NCBI GenBank assembly: GCA_930633525.1
Contig: CAKNFP010000002.1
Span: forward strand, 1,364,001 to 1,428,000
Direction of reading: 5' to 3'
DNA from: Hyphomicrobiales bacterium
Lineage (GTDB): Bacteria > Pseudomonadota > Alphaproteobacteria > Rhizobiales > Beijerinckiaceae
DNA: 64,000 nt
Shown: piece after piece, positions 43,543 through 52,437 of the stretch
Layout: each line of letters begins with the position of its first letter
How positions within the stretch are numbered: position 1 is the stretch's first letter
Translations under genes and position numbers: made by a program
Notes under the pieces: generated by a model
What the model was told of the DNA's origin: nothing
The model's database searches: none
The model's input: the letters and a program-made list of their open reading frames with translations, nothing else

Positions 43543-44477
43543 TGCAACTTCCCCCGCGGGTCCACAAGTGTATAGGCGATATCAGTCAAAATATTCACCA
43601 CGATGACGAGAGCGGCGAAGATGATCATTAAACCTTGTAACAAGGTGTAATCGCGTGACGTCAGCGCGCCAAGGATGAGCTTTCCAAGTCCTGGTCGTGT
43701 AAAAACAATCTCGACCAAGACCGAGTTGCCTATAAGTGTACCGAAATAGAGCCCGACAACAGTAACAACCGGCACAAGTGCATTGCGAAGGGCGTGATGT
43801 GTAACCACCCCCCTCGGCGCGACCCCCTTGGCCCTGGCAGTTCGGATGTAGTCCTCGCCCAGGACGTTCAGCATCGAGGAACGGGTGACGCGCATGATGT
43901 ACGCGGTCATGATGAGCCCAAGATTGAGGGCAGGGAGAGCCAGGTTCCTGAAATGCTGTGCGAGATCAGTGGCCTGCGAGTTCATCACCGGGAACCAGCC
44001 AAGCTGCACGGCAAAAGCTAGCAGCATCAGGATGCCAAGGACGAATCCGGGGAAAGACAAACCCGTCAGCGACACGAGCCGGCCAATGTAATCCGGCCAG
44101 GCATTGCGGCGGATCGCAGCCCATGTGCCCAGAGGTATTCCAAATATCGCTCCGATGGCGATGGCCGATGCTGTCAGCTCCAAGGTATAGGGCAGAACTT
44201 TCGCGACTTCCTCCCAGACTGTACGGCCACTCATCAGTGATCGGCCAAAATCCCCGGTAAGCGCGTTCATGACGAAGGTGAAATACTGAACGTGCATCGG
44301 TTCGTTCAGACCGAGGCGATCTCGCAACGCGCGCAAGGATTCTTCTGTCGCCATATCACCCAGGATCGCCATTGCCGGATCCCCAGGGACGAGACGAACC
44401 AGAACGAAAATCACCGTCAGCATCAACAGCAACGTCGGTATCGCTTTGAGAAGGCGTTTGAGAACAAACTGAATCAT
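43539..44477 (-). CDS. Peptide-type ABC permease (DppB family)
   Basis: This 312-residue permease begins MIQFVLKRLLKAIPTLLLML, typical of DppB/GsiC proteins, with VRLVPGDPA, six helices, the EAA loop YIRTARAKGVAPRGVVTHHA and LVEIVFTRPGLGKLILGALT near the end. It overlaps the upstream oxidase gene and the downstream dppC-like gene, so it is coupled to both. With the family-5 binding protein at 47591 it forms an importer for small peptides, opines or chelate-like amino acids. Confidence 0.9.
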   Translation of the reverse strand: MIQFVLKRLLKAIPTLLLMLTVIFVLVRLVPGDPAMAILGDMATEESLRALRDRLGLNEPMHVQYFTFVMNALTGDFGRSLMSGRTVWEEVAKVLPYTLELTASAIAIGAIFGIPLGTWAAIRRNAWPDYIGRLVSLTGLSFPGFVLGILMLLAFAVQLGWFPVMNSQATDLAQHFRNLALPALNLGLIMTAYIMRVTRSSMLNVLGEDYIRTARAKGVAPRGVVTHHALRNALVPVVTVVGLYFGTLIGNSVLVEIVFTRPGLGKLILGALTSRDYTLLQGLMIIFAALVIVVNILTDIAYTLVDPRGKLQ

Positions 44478-45601
44478 GCGGCTGCGGTCCTCGCGAAACG
44501 GCGGGGGTTAAAATGTTTGATGTCTCGCAGCGTCTGACCGCGGAGCACTAGGTCGGCGACGATCGCCCCAACAACCGGTGCGAGTTGGAAGCCATGGCCG
44601 GAAAAGCCGAAAACATGGAAGACCCCCTCGACGGATGGAGAAGGACAGATGTAGGGAAGCCGGTCCTTTGTGAGCCCTTCCAGCCCGCCCCACGTTCTGA
44701 CGATTTTGACATCCCGCATAGCGGGAAACAGCTTGATCAGATTGCGGGCCATCTGAGCGAGATTCGCGAATTGCGTGGGTGTCGTCTCGGCATCGAGATC
44801 CTGCCCACCTTGAAATCCACCACCGATCAAGACCGTGCCGCGGGCGGTCTGCTTGAAGGATCCCTTCGTGCTCACCGCACCGACTGTCGGCGTGAGGAAC
44901 GGCGCAACACGCTCGGAAACGGTCATCATCGAAGCGCGTGTGCCCAGGGGAAATTCATCCCCGACCAGCCTTGCAATGCGCCCACCCCACGCGCCTGCCG
45001 CGTTGACCACGGCGGCTGAGGAATAGCTTGCCCCTCCAGCGCCCACTGTCCATCCGCGGGCTGACGGTGTGATCGCGTCCACCCCTGAGCGTTGGTGGAT
45101 CGTGACTCCAGCGCGTTCCGCTGCAGTGCGGAATGCGAGAAGCGTGCGGTGTGGATCGGCAGCCCCATTGTCGGGGGAGTAGCTCGCGCCAACGCAATGG
45201 TGCGCCAAAGCCGGCACAATGCGGCGCAATTCACCCTGACCGATCATGATCTCATGGCAGTAGCCCAGCCTGTTGAGGTTCGCGACACCCTCTTCCAGCT
45301 TTCTAAACTCCTCCGGCGTCTCCGCAACCTTTAGATGCCCGCTTGGCGAAAAGCCGCAGTCGTCCCCCACCAGGGCTTCAATGTCATGCCACATGCGCAT
45401 CGCTTCCAGCGAGATCGGCAACTCCTCCAGGTCGCGCCCGAGTGTCCTTACACCTGCCGCCGTCGCCCCCGAGGCATGGCGCCCGGTCCAGGCGCGTTCG
45501 AGCACGATGACCCTGGCGCCTTGGCGGGCAAGGTGAAGACCGGCGGAGAGGCCGTGCAGACCACCGCCGATCACCACCACATCGAACACCTCCGACGTCA
45601 T
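44474..45601 (-). CDS. FAD-dependent amine/amino-acid oxidase (DAO family, HcnC/OoxB-like)
   Basis: This 375-residue DadA/sarcosine-oxidase-beta-type flavoprotein has the FAD motif VVVIGGGLHGLSAGLHLARQ at the start, GRHASGATAAGVRTLGRDL, VVNAAGAWGGRIARL and the closing FGFSGHGFQLAPVVGAIVAD. Such proteins oxidise C-N bonds of secondary amines and D- or N-substituted amino acids. It overlaps the next gene upstream (45598-45601), and with it and the small ferredoxin-like gene forms the three-subunit layout of HcnABC and opine/D-hydroxyproline dehydrogenases. Confidence 0.88.
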   Translation of the reverse strand: MTSEVFDVVVIGGGLHGLSAGLHLARQGARVIVLERAWTGRHASGATAAGVRTLGRDLEELPISLEAMRMWHDIEALVGDDCGFSPSGHLKVAETPEEFRKLEEGVANLNRLGYCHEIMIGQGELRRIVPALAHHCVGASYSPDNGAADPHRTLLAFRTAAERAGVTIHQRSGVDAITPSARGWTVGAGGASYSSAAVVNAAGAWGGRIARLVGDEFPLGTRASMMTVSERVAPFLTPTVGAVSTKGSFKQTARGTVLIGGGFQGGQDLDAETTPTQFANLAQMARNLIKLFPAMRDVKIVRTWGGLEGLTKDRLPYICPSPSVEGVFHVFGFSGHGFQLAPVVGAIVADLVLRGQTLRDIKHFNPRRFARTAAA

Positions 45602-46995
45602 GGAGCAGGTTCCTCCGATTGCAACCCGGCCAGCTCTGAGAATGAGATGGGCCGCAAGGGTGGCCTCACCTTCATAAAGCCGATATCCGCCACGGGCCGC
45701 TGTTGGGCTGCCGCCAGGATATGACTCAAGCTATAGCCGCATTGGCGGCCTTGGCACGGCCCCATGCCGATCCGGGTGTGTGCCTTGATCTGATTAGGCG
45801 CGGCCTCACCAATTGCGAGCTCGCGAATGCATCCAGCCGTCACTTCTTCGCAACGGCAAATTATGGTCTCGTCGTCCGGCGCGAAGATCTCCGGACGAGG
45901 CCGGAACAACGCATCGAGAAAGCGTCGGCTGGCCAATGCTTGGTCCAACTTGCGGCGCACCGGCGCGACATGCCGTTCCGCCTGATCCAGGTCCAGACAT
46001 CCGCGGCGGAAAGCGATGCCGATGCCGGCGACCTGGCCGCGAAGCCAGGCCGCCCTGGCTCCGCCGATGTCAGCGCCGTCGCCGGCGACGAAGAGGCCTT
46101 GACGAGACGTTTCACTCCAGGCATCGAGTACCGGAGCCATGCATAGCTGTTGATCATGCCAGCGATGCTCGCATCCAAGGGCCTGGGTGGCATGGATGGC
46201 GGGAACGACGCCCTCGTGCACGAGGAGCACCGCGGCAGACACCTCGCGCTCTTCGCCACGCCGGCTACGATAACGAACAGCTGTGAGCCGCCCGTCGCCG
46301 ACCGCCCTCAACGCCGCCACATCCTTGATGATTGGCACACCGCTTCGCCGCAAAGCGCCGAGCCACGCCGCACCCTTCGCCAGATCGCGCCAGCCACGCG
46401 CGGCCGAGGCTGCTTGCGCCAGAGCTGTCCGCCGATTGGCAAGGGGGGTCGTGTCGAGGAAGCCGGCCGGGCGCACGCCGAGCCGCATGATCTGCATGAT
46501 ATAGAGCAACGGCAACGGCCCGGATCCGGCGACCCAAACCGGCCCGCTGGGGATCTGACCGGAAGTCTTGAGCATGATCTGGGCACCGCCGACGGACACT
46601 ACGCCCGGAAGCGTCCAACCTGGAAAGGGAGCCGGCCGTTCTTGTGCGCCTGTGGCGAGCAAGACCTGCGAAAATGACTGAATCTCAGCATTGCCGTCCT
46701 TGCGAAGAAAGACACGCCACTCGGGCTCGATCTGCCAGGCCGCGGTCCCGAAGCGCATCTCCGCACCGCAAGCCAGAAACTGCCTCACGTGCCCCAATCC
46801 GGCGCTGTAGTCCTGCCCTAGCGCCCTTGAGAGGCTCTGCGGCCGGTCGGCTGTGACAGCCCGCCAAATTTGTCCCCCCGGCGCCATTTGTTCATCAACT
46901 ACGACAACCGGAATGTCGAACTGGCGCAGGGTGATCGCGGCCGCCATCCCCGCGGGCCCCGCCCCAATGATGACAACAGGACGGAGGCCGCTCAC
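45598..46995 (-). CDS. FAD/NAD(P)-binding subunit with BFD-type [2Fe-2S] motif (HcnB/OoxA-like)
   Basis: This is a 465-residue protein. GTG 46995 (SGLRPVVIIGAGPAGMAAA) overlaps the stop of the preceding ferredoxin-like gene (GTGA), which fixes the start. Two dinucleotide folds are visible, and near the C-terminus CRCEEVTAGCIREL plus CQGRQCGYSL supply the cysteines of a BFD-like [2Fe-2S] site. HcnB/OoxA proteins pass electrons from the DAO-type subunit to the respiratory chain. Confidence 0.88.
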   Translation of the reverse strand: MSGLRPVVIIGAGPAGMAAAITLRQFDIPVVVVDEQMAPGGQIWRAVTADRPQSLSRALGQDYSAGLGHVRQFLACGAEMRFGTAAWQIEPEWRVFLRKDGNAEIQSFSQVLLATGAQERPAPFPGWTLPGVVSVGGAQIMLKTSGQIPSGPVWVAGSGPLPLLYIMQIMRLGVRPAGFLDTTPLANRRTALAQAASAARGWRDLAKGAAWLGALRRSGVPIIKDVAALRAVGDGRLTAVRYRSRRGEEREVSAAVLLVHEGVVPAIHATQALGCEHRWHDQQLCMAPVLDAWSETSRQGLFVAGDGADIGGARAAWLRGQVAGIGIAFRRGCLDLDQAERHVAPVRRKLDQALASRRFLDALFRPRPEIFAPDDETIICRCEEVTAGCIRELAIGEAAPNQIKAHTRIGMGPCQGRQCGYSLSHILAAAQQRPVADIGFMKVRPPLRPISFSELAGLQSEEPAP

Positions 46996-47288
46996 GATGC
47001 GATCTTTCGCGCGCCGCGCTGACGTTCGATCACCATCCCAGCCCGAACTGGCAGCATGCACGTTTGCACAGACTGCATGCCGTCGACGATCGCGAGGCAA
47101 TCGAAACATACGCCCATAAGACAATAGGGTGCACGTGGGGCATCTCCGACGGGTGTCGTCCGGGCGCAATAGGGCTCGGTCCGAAGGAGCACACTCGCGA
47201 CGAGCTCACCTTCCCGAGCTTGGATCCGCTCTCCATTGATCATGATCGAAACCATGGGCGAGAGCACATCCGGATGCACTTGAAACAT
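46992..47288 (-). CDS. Small [2Fe-2S] protein (HcnA-like)
   Basis: This 98-residue ferredoxin-like subunit has the cluster ligands in APYCLMGVCFDCLAIVDG and a fourth Cys in QSVQTC, the HcnA/SoxA-alpha N-domain spacing C-x4-C-x2-C-xn-C. ATG 47288 follows GAGGA; ATG 47294 is an alternative. It overlaps the FAD subunit gene. With the two following genes it makes a membrane-linked dehydrogenase for an amino or imino acid. Confidence 0.85.
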   Translation of the reverse strand: MFQVHPDVLSPMVSIMINGERIQAREGELVASVLLRTEPYCARTTPVGDAPRAPYCLMGVCFDCLAIVDGMQSVQTCMLPVRAGMVIERQRGARKIAS

Positions 47289-47590
47289 TGTCATCCTCAC
47301 AAGTGGCAAGGCCACAGCGCCTATAGTTACCGTATAGGTTCCAATTCCTGTCGGCGAACGACGCCATATTGACTTGGGCGGGTACGCGAACAGCGGGCGG
47401 AAAATCGTAATCGCGAGGGAATGCGCCATCGGGCTACGCGGCACTATTTGCAGCTACGGACGGGGAACCGCTCATGCGCACCGCCGGCAGCTGTACCTAG
47501 GGCTTTAGACGAATGTGCACACAGCCTGGCAGCGCAGCAAGGAAACGGTGCCGCCAGGCTTGCCAATCGGAAGTCCAATTGTCGTTGTGC
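47289..47590 (-). other. Operon gap with stem-loop after the binding-protein gene
   Basis: No gene is supported. GCCTGGC (47524-47530) pairs with GCCAGGC (47553-47559) about 32 bases beyond the binding-protein stop, with a 22-base loop. This probably separates high binding-protein expression from lower expression of the oxidase and permease genes; an additional promoter could also lie here. Confidence 0.45.
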
Positions 47591-49141
47591 TTACCGCGTG
47601 ATCGTCGTCTTCTCATTAATCGGCGGCGTGAGGTTCATGGCGCCAGTGAATTCGACCCCGTAGTCCAGACCCTTCTTCCGCTGCCAGACTTGCTTCAGAT
47701 TAAAGAGCGGAACCGAGCAGATATTTTCATGAATTTTCTCTTGGGCGTCAGCCCAATGCTTGATCTGCTCATCTTTGTTTGTCGCGCGGCGTGCGGCTTC
47801 GATATCCTTATCCGCGACCTTGCAGTGCGAGAAGTTGGTGATCGCCGTCGGCTTCCCGACCTCGGCGTCAGAGTGATAAAACTCCGTAAGATATGAATCG
47901 GCAATCGGGAATCGCGCCGATCCATAAAGCACGAGGCCGCTCGCGTCTTTACGGATCCGCTCGTGGTACGTGGCGTGATCGACGACCTGAAGATCAACCT
48001 TGATGCCGACTTCTCCCAGCTGCGCCTGGATGATTTCAAGAATCGGCTGGAAAGATACAGAGTTGGAAATCAGCGCCGGAATAGTGATACCGTTCTCATA
48101 GCCAGCTTCCTTGAGGAGTGCCTTGGCCCGGGCAGGATCGTATTTATATTTCCAGCTGCAAGACTCTCCGAGATAGCCGGTGGGAATAACCGAGCAACCC
48201 TTCGGCCCCACGTCGGCGCCGACATAACGCACGATATCGTCGACGTTGATCGCCGTGGCGATTGCCTCACGGACGCGCCGATCGTCCAGGGGCTTGATAT
48301 TGGTGTTCAAGTGGAGTGTGCGAAACTCGGCCGGCCAGAACACATCGACGACGCCATCACCACGCTTGCGCATAGCATCGACCCAACGTTGCTCGCGTTT
48401 TCCGTAGATCACATCGAGCTCGCCTGAATTAAAGGCAAGTTCACGGCTCGAGTCAGACGGGATGAAGCGGAATAATATCCCGTCGACCTTCGGCGCGCCA
48501 CGGAAATAATTCTTATTCGCATTCAGCTTCACGTGCTGCTGGGTGACATGCTCTGAAAAGACGAAGGGGCCGGTTCCGACCGGGGCGTTGGAAAACTTGT
48601 CGCCCATCTCCTCCGCGGCTTTTTTGCTGATGATATGGCCGGCCTGGTAATTCGAAATCAGGCCCATGAAGACGGCGAGGGGGTAGTCGAGTTTGATCTT
48701 GACGGTATAGGGATCTTCCGCCGTCACATCCGCAATCGCCGCATAGCTTCCGGCATAGGATGATCTTTTCGGATCCCGCGCGCGATTGAGCGAATAGACC
48801 ACGTCATCCGCGGTCAATTCACCCCAATCGCCGTGAAACTTGACGCCCTTGCGAAGTTTGAAGGTCCACTCTTTCCCGTCCGGCGAGACTGTCCAGCTTT
48901 CCGCAAGGTCGGGCTCGATCTTCGCTGGATCCGACGAGCCGGGAGGAAACCGAACAAGCGCATTGAACATCCAGTCGGCGAGCCAGCGCGTGCCGTTCCG
49001 ATGCGGGTCCATCGACGACATGTCCGCGATATTGAACGCGACTTTGACGACATTGTCCGTGTTCTGGGCCATGGCGCTCATCGGAGCGAAGCTCGCCACT
49101 GAAAGCGCCGTTGCCAGCATAAATTTACGCAATGCCTTCAT
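47591..49141 (-). CDS. Family-5 ABC substrate-binding protein (DppA/OppA type)
   Basis: This 516-residue periplasmic protein has a signal peptide (FMLATALSVASFAPMSAMAQ). The mature region has FNIADMSSMDPHRNGTRWLA, the DLAESWTVSPDGKEWTFKLR family signature and VVYSLNRARDPKRS. ATG 49141 follows GAGAGGGG; a methionine six codons earlier is less likely. It is the second gene after RidA. Substrates of this family include peptides, opines, nickel chelates and aminopolycarboxylates. Confidence 0.9.
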   Translation of the reverse strand: MKALRKFMLATALSVASFAPMSAMAQNTDNVVKVAFNIADMSSMDPHRNGTRWLADWMFNALVRFPPGSSDPAKIEPDLAESWTVSPDGKEWTFKLRKGVKFHGDWGELTADDVVYSLNRARDPKRSSYAGSYAAIADVTAEDPYTVKIKLDYPLAVFMGLISNYQAGHIISKKAAEEMGDKFSNAPVGTGPFVFSEHVTQQHVKLNANKNYFRGAPKVDGILFRFIPSDSSRELAFNSGELDVIYGKREQRWVDAMRKRGDGVVDVFWPAEFRTLHLNTNIKPLDDRRVREAIATAINVDDIVRYVGADVGPKGCSVIPTGYLGESCSWKYKYDPARAKALLKEAGYENGITIPALISNSVSFQPILEIIQAQLGEVGIKVDLQVVDHATYHERIRKDASGLVLYGSARFPIADSYLTEFYHSDAEVGKPTAITNFSHCKVADKDIEAARRATNKDEQIKHWADAQEKIHENICSVPLFNLKQVWQRKKGLDYGVEFTGAMNLTPPINEKTTITR

Positions 49142-49170
49142 TTTATTCCCCTCTCTCAATTATTATCGGC

Positions 49171-49554
49171 TTACGGCTGGGCGGCGGCCGTGAATACCAT
49201 CTCGACTTTGATGTGCTCCTTTGCGAATTTCGTCACGACGCACATGCGCGATGGCGCATGATCTGGATCGATCCAGTCGTCCCAAACCTCGTTCATTCCA
49301 TCGAAATGGCTGGCGTCCGAGATTGCGATGAATGCCGAAATGATCGCGTCCCGTCCGGCGTTTATCGCCTTCAATCTCTCGTCAGCGCGTGCGAGGAGCT
49401 GACGGGTCTGCTCCGCGATATCAACACCGGGCTGGTAGGGACGATGCGGCGTGCAGGTGAACTTTGCGACGCCATTGAACACAACGATCTGGCTCGAGCG
49501 GACGCGTTTGCGATCCGGAGCTGGCGGGCTGGGATTGAGGCGTGTAGGCAGCAA
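49171..49554 (-). CDS. RidA family protein (enamine/imine deaminase)
   Basis: This 127-residue protein has the RidA/YjgF elements VVFNGVAKFTCTPHRPYQPG, DIAEQTRQLLARADERLKA and the C-terminal substrate Arg/Glu region in SRMCVVTKFAKEHIKVEMVF. RidA proteins hydrolyse reactive imines released by amino acid oxidation, which suits an operon encoding an amine dehydrogenase. It is the first gene of the operon, facing the LysR gene. Confidence 0.85.
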   Translation of the reverse strand: MLPTRLNPSPPAPDRKRVRSSQIVVFNGVAKFTCTPHRPYQPGVDIAEQTRQLLARADERLKAINAGRDAIISAFIAISDASHFDGMNEVWDDWIDPDHAPSRMCVVTKFAKEHIKVEMVFTAAAQP

Positions 49555-49643
49555 AACAGTCTCCTAGCAGCAGATTAGTTGCGCGGCAGAGGCGCAACTT
49601 CGCTTGTTATCCAAGTGTCATTATTCCAATTGCAGGATCAGCA

Positions 49644-49686
49644 TGTCAAAGTCGATCAATTGACGAAGCTATTCCGTAAAGTTATG
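49644..49686 (-). promoter_or_regulatory. 43-bp regulatory element, copy 1
   Basis: In the ridA-lysR divergent gap, TGTCAAAGTCGA at 49644-49655, ATTCC at 49671-49675 and AAGTTATG at 49679-49686 match the sequence at 52209-52251 at the same spacing without gaps (31 of 43 identical by hand count). On the minus strand it contains TTGACA as a -35, with AATAAT 18 bases on as a -10, reading towards ridA. The conserved block just upstream of the -35 is where a LysR activator would bind. Confidence 0.75.
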
Positions 49687-49770
49687 CATGGCGGGGGCAG
49701 TGACACGACGCGGCCACGCCTGGATCACGCAGACAGGTGGATGGATGCATAGCGCAAGATCGAGATTTCA

Positions 49771-50712
49771 ATGAACTTCCGCCAGATTGAGGTGTTTCGG
49801 ACAGTCATGCAGACCAGTTCAGTCACAGCGGCTGCACAGAAGCTGAACGTGACCCAGCCAGCGGTGAGCAAGATTCTTGCGCAGCTCGAAGCCGCCCTCG
49901 GCTTCAAGCTATTCACGCGCCACGGCCGCACATTGGTTGCGACGGAGGAGGGGCGCATTCTTTATACGGAGGTGGAGCGCAGCTTCATGGGGCTGAACCA
50001 TCTCACCCGTTTTGCGCAATCTCTCAACCAACTTCCGAAGGGGCATCTGGTCATCGGTGCAATGCCGGCTTTGGCGAACCGCTGGCTGCCCTCCGTGCTG
50101 GCGAGTTTCCTTCGCCAGTTCACCGATCTCACCGTCTCGTTGAAATCGATCGAATCGCCACGCGTCGCCGAGTGGATGGCGAACGGACAGATTGACCTTG
50201 GCCTTGGCTATGTGGAGTATGATCATCCATCGCTGTCACGCGAGACAATAGCGCGGATGGACGCGGTTTGCATCGTGCCCAAAGGCCATCGTCTCGCGGC
50301 CAGTTCCGTCGTCACGATCGGTGACCTCGAGGGACAGACGCTCATCGCGGCGGGGCCGACGAATAGATATCGCCTCGAGTTGGATAGGCTGCTTTCTTTG
50401 CAACGCATCAATTGTGTCGCGCAGGTGGACACCCAATCATCCAGTGTCCAATGCGCACTGGTGCATGAAGGCATAGGTGTAGCACTCGTCGATTATCTCA
50501 GCGCTGTGGATCACAACCATCTGAATTTCGTGATCAAGCCGTTCTCGCCAGCTATTTCTCGTGACCTTTATCTGCTTCGCGCGGCTAATCGTTCTCGCGT
50601 GACCATCGCCGATCAGTTCGTTGACCACCTGAGGATCGCTATTGCTGGCGCGAACAACTTCGAGTTTCCGAGGAGCACGCCGAAGGCACGGCATCGCTCC
50701 CGTGAGTGCTGA
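49771..50712 (+). CDS. LysR-type transcriptional regulator
   Basis: This 313-residue regulator has the N-terminal winged HTH MNFRQIEVFRTVMQTSSVTA, AQKLNVTQPAVSKILAQLEA, and a periplasmic-binding-like effector domain from about residue 90. It is divergent from the ridA operon with the 43-bp element between them, the classic LysR arrangement, and should activate that operon in response to its substrate. The second element copy predicts that it also controls the monooxygenase at 50776. Confidence 0.9.
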   Translation: MNFRQIEVFRTVMQTSSVTAAAQKLNVTQPAVSKILAQLEAALGFKLFTRHGRTLVATEEGRILYTEVERSFMGLNHLTRFAQSLNQLPKGHLVIGAMPALANRWLPSVLASFLRQFTDLTVSLKSIESPRVAEWMANGQIDLGLGYVEYDHPSLSRETIARMDAVCIVPKGHRLAASSVVTIGDLEGQTLIAAGPTNRYRLELDRLLSLQRINCVAQVDTQSSSVQCALVHEGIGVALVDYLSAVDHNHLNFVIKPFSPAISRDLYLLRAANRSRVTIADQFVDHLRIAIAGANNFEFPRSTPKARHRSREC

Positions 50713-50775
50713 GACCAGCATATGGGCGCATGAGGTGCGGACCGACTGCACTCCTCGGTGCGATAGACAATTGTC

Positions 50776-52146
50776 CTAGGCGACAGACGATACTTCCCGT
50801 CCAGGTGTTCCGGCGCCCCGAATGTATCGACTCGGCATACGTGGTAGACTGAGATTGTCGCGTAAAGTCGCGCCGGTGTACTCGGTGCGGAAAAGCCCAC
50901 GTCGCTGCAACTCAGGCACGACCAGACGCGCGAAATCGTCCATTCCTTGCGGCAGGCAACTGGAACAGAGGTTGAAGCCATCGGCAGCACCCGTTGTGAA
51001 CCATTCTTCCAATACGTCGGCAATTTGCTTTCCGGTTCCGATCATGGGCGCGCGACTGTTCGTGCCCGCGGCCATCCGTTGATAGAGTTGACGGATGGTC
51101 AAGTTCTCCTTTTGGGCAAGCTCGTATGTCCTCCGCCCGATGCTGCGGACCGCTGGATCGAGCGGTAACGGTACAGGGCCATCCAAGTCGTATCCCGAAA
51201 GATCGCCCAGTTTCGTGAACAACATCGAAAGCCCGGTCAGCGGATCGATGAGTTCCTGCATAAGCCCGTATTTATCCTGCGCCTCCTGAATGCTCTCCCC
51301 AATGAACGGAGTAATAGCAGGCAGAACTTTCAGAGACCCGGGTTGTCGTCCTGCAGCAGCGAGGCGATCCTGCATGTCTTTATAGTATACATGAGCGGCG
51401 TCCAAATCATTATGCGAGGTATACACCGCGTCCGCATAGAGCGCGCCGATCTCTCGCCCTTGCTCGGAATCGCCTGCTTGCACCAGAATAGGCCGACCCT
51501 GTGCCGTGCGGCCGGACGTCAGAGGGCCGCGCACCGAGAAATGCGGCCCTTTGTGGTTGAGAACTCTCAGCTTGTCAGGATCGTAAAACAACCCGGATTG
51601 CTTGTCATGGACGAAGGCATCATCGTCCCAGCTATCCCAAAGCCCGGTTACAACCGACGCAAATTCCTTTGCCCGATCATAGCGGGTGTCATAGTCGAGG
51701 TGCTTTTCTCGTCCGAAGTTCCTGGCCTCGTCGTCAGACCACGAGGTTACGATATTCCAGCCCGCCCTTCCGCCGGAGATATGATCGATCGAGGAGAATT
51801 TGCGAGCAATATGATAGGGTTCGTTGTATGTTGTCGAAGCCGTCGCAACGAGCCCGATATTATTTGTCATGGGGGCGAGCGCCGCAAGTAAAGTTAAAGG
51901 TTCCAGCTCGACGTTGCGGCTTGAATGACTTAACGCGCCGGGCGGATCGTCACCGCCACGCACTGCAAGGCCGTCAGCGAAGAATATCATGTCGAACTTG
52001 GCACGTTCGGCAATTTTGGCTGTTTGAAGGAAATAGTTGAAATCGAGCGTACCACCTGCCGGAATGTCGGGATGACGCCAGGCGCCAAGCGCGTATCCGT
52101 GATAACGCATTGAAAGACCGAAGTGCATTTGGCGTTTTTGCGGCAT
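50776..52146 (-). CDS. Flavin-dependent monooxygenase (NtaA/EmoA/DszA group, luciferase-like)
   Basis: This is a 456-residue FMNH2-dependent class C monooxygenase: MHFGLSMRYHGYALGAWRHP, the NIGLVATASTTYNEPYHIAR barrel strand, SGGRAGWNIVTSWSDDEARN and RPILVQAGDSEQGREIGALY are typical of the nitrilotriacetate/EDTA and sulfone monooxygenases. These need a separate flavin reductase, which is not seen in the window. The length matches EmoA/NtaA. It is converging with lysR and carries the 43-bp element at 52209-52251 in its promoter. Confidence 0.88.
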   Translation of the reverse strand: MPQKRQMHFGLSMRYHGYALGAWRHPDIPAGGTLDFNYFLQTAKIAERAKFDMIFFADGLAVRGGDDPPGALSHSSRNVELEPLTLLAALAPMTNNIGLVATASTTYNEPYHIARKFSSIDHISGGRAGWNIVTSWSDDEARNFGREKHLDYDTRYDRAKEFASVVTGLWDSWDDDAFVHDKQSGLFYDPDKLRVLNHKGPHFSVRGPLTSGRTAQGRPILVQAGDSEQGREIGALYADAVYTSHNDLDAAHVYYKDMQDRLAAAGRQPGSLKVLPAITPFIGESIQEAQDKYGLMQELIDPLTGLSMLFTKLGDLSGYDLDGPVPLPLDPAVRSIGRRTYELAQKENLTIRQLYQRMAAGTNSRAPMIGTGKQIADVLEEWFTTGAADGFNLCSSCLPQGMDDFARLVVPELQRRGLFRTEYTGATLRDNLSLPRMPSRYIRGAGTPGREVSSVA

Positions 52147-52208
52147 GGCACGAAACTTTCAGATCAAAGCTTGAAACACCGCTGGAGCTAAGACCTTTAA
52201 CGAACATG

Positions 52209-52251
52209 TGTCAAAGTCGAAAGTTCGCCGGAGAAATTCCTGGAAGTTATG
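52209..52251 (-). promoter_or_regulatory. 43-bp regulatory element, copy 2
   Basis: It matches the element at 49644-49686 in order and spacing: TGTCAAAGTCGA (52209-52220), ATTCC (52236-52240), AAGTTATG (52244-52251). It lies 63 bases before the monooxygenase ATG. The minus strand carries TTGACA but only a weak -10, as expected for an activator-dependent promoter. The rest of the 52147-52437 gap shows nothing else. Confidence 0.75.
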
Positions 52252-52437
52252 GTTGGTGCGCGGCAAAGGCCGCGCATTTTCTCGCACCTGGGCCTTAAGT
52301 CACAGCGCGCTTTTGAATGCTCATTGGAGCAAGTGTAGGGATTTGCTCGTCTATCTCCAAGCGGCGCAAGTCCGCAACACAAGCGCGCAGCGGTACCCCT
52401 GCCAGGGTCAACATCAAGCGCGCACTGGGGCCGGCCT

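Noticed and set aside
45598..47288. Hydrogen cyanide synthase (HcnABC)
   Set aside because: The three-subunit layout matches, but opine, hydroxyproline and other amine dehydrogenases share it, and the importer, RidA and RraA context indicates catabolism rather than cyanide production.
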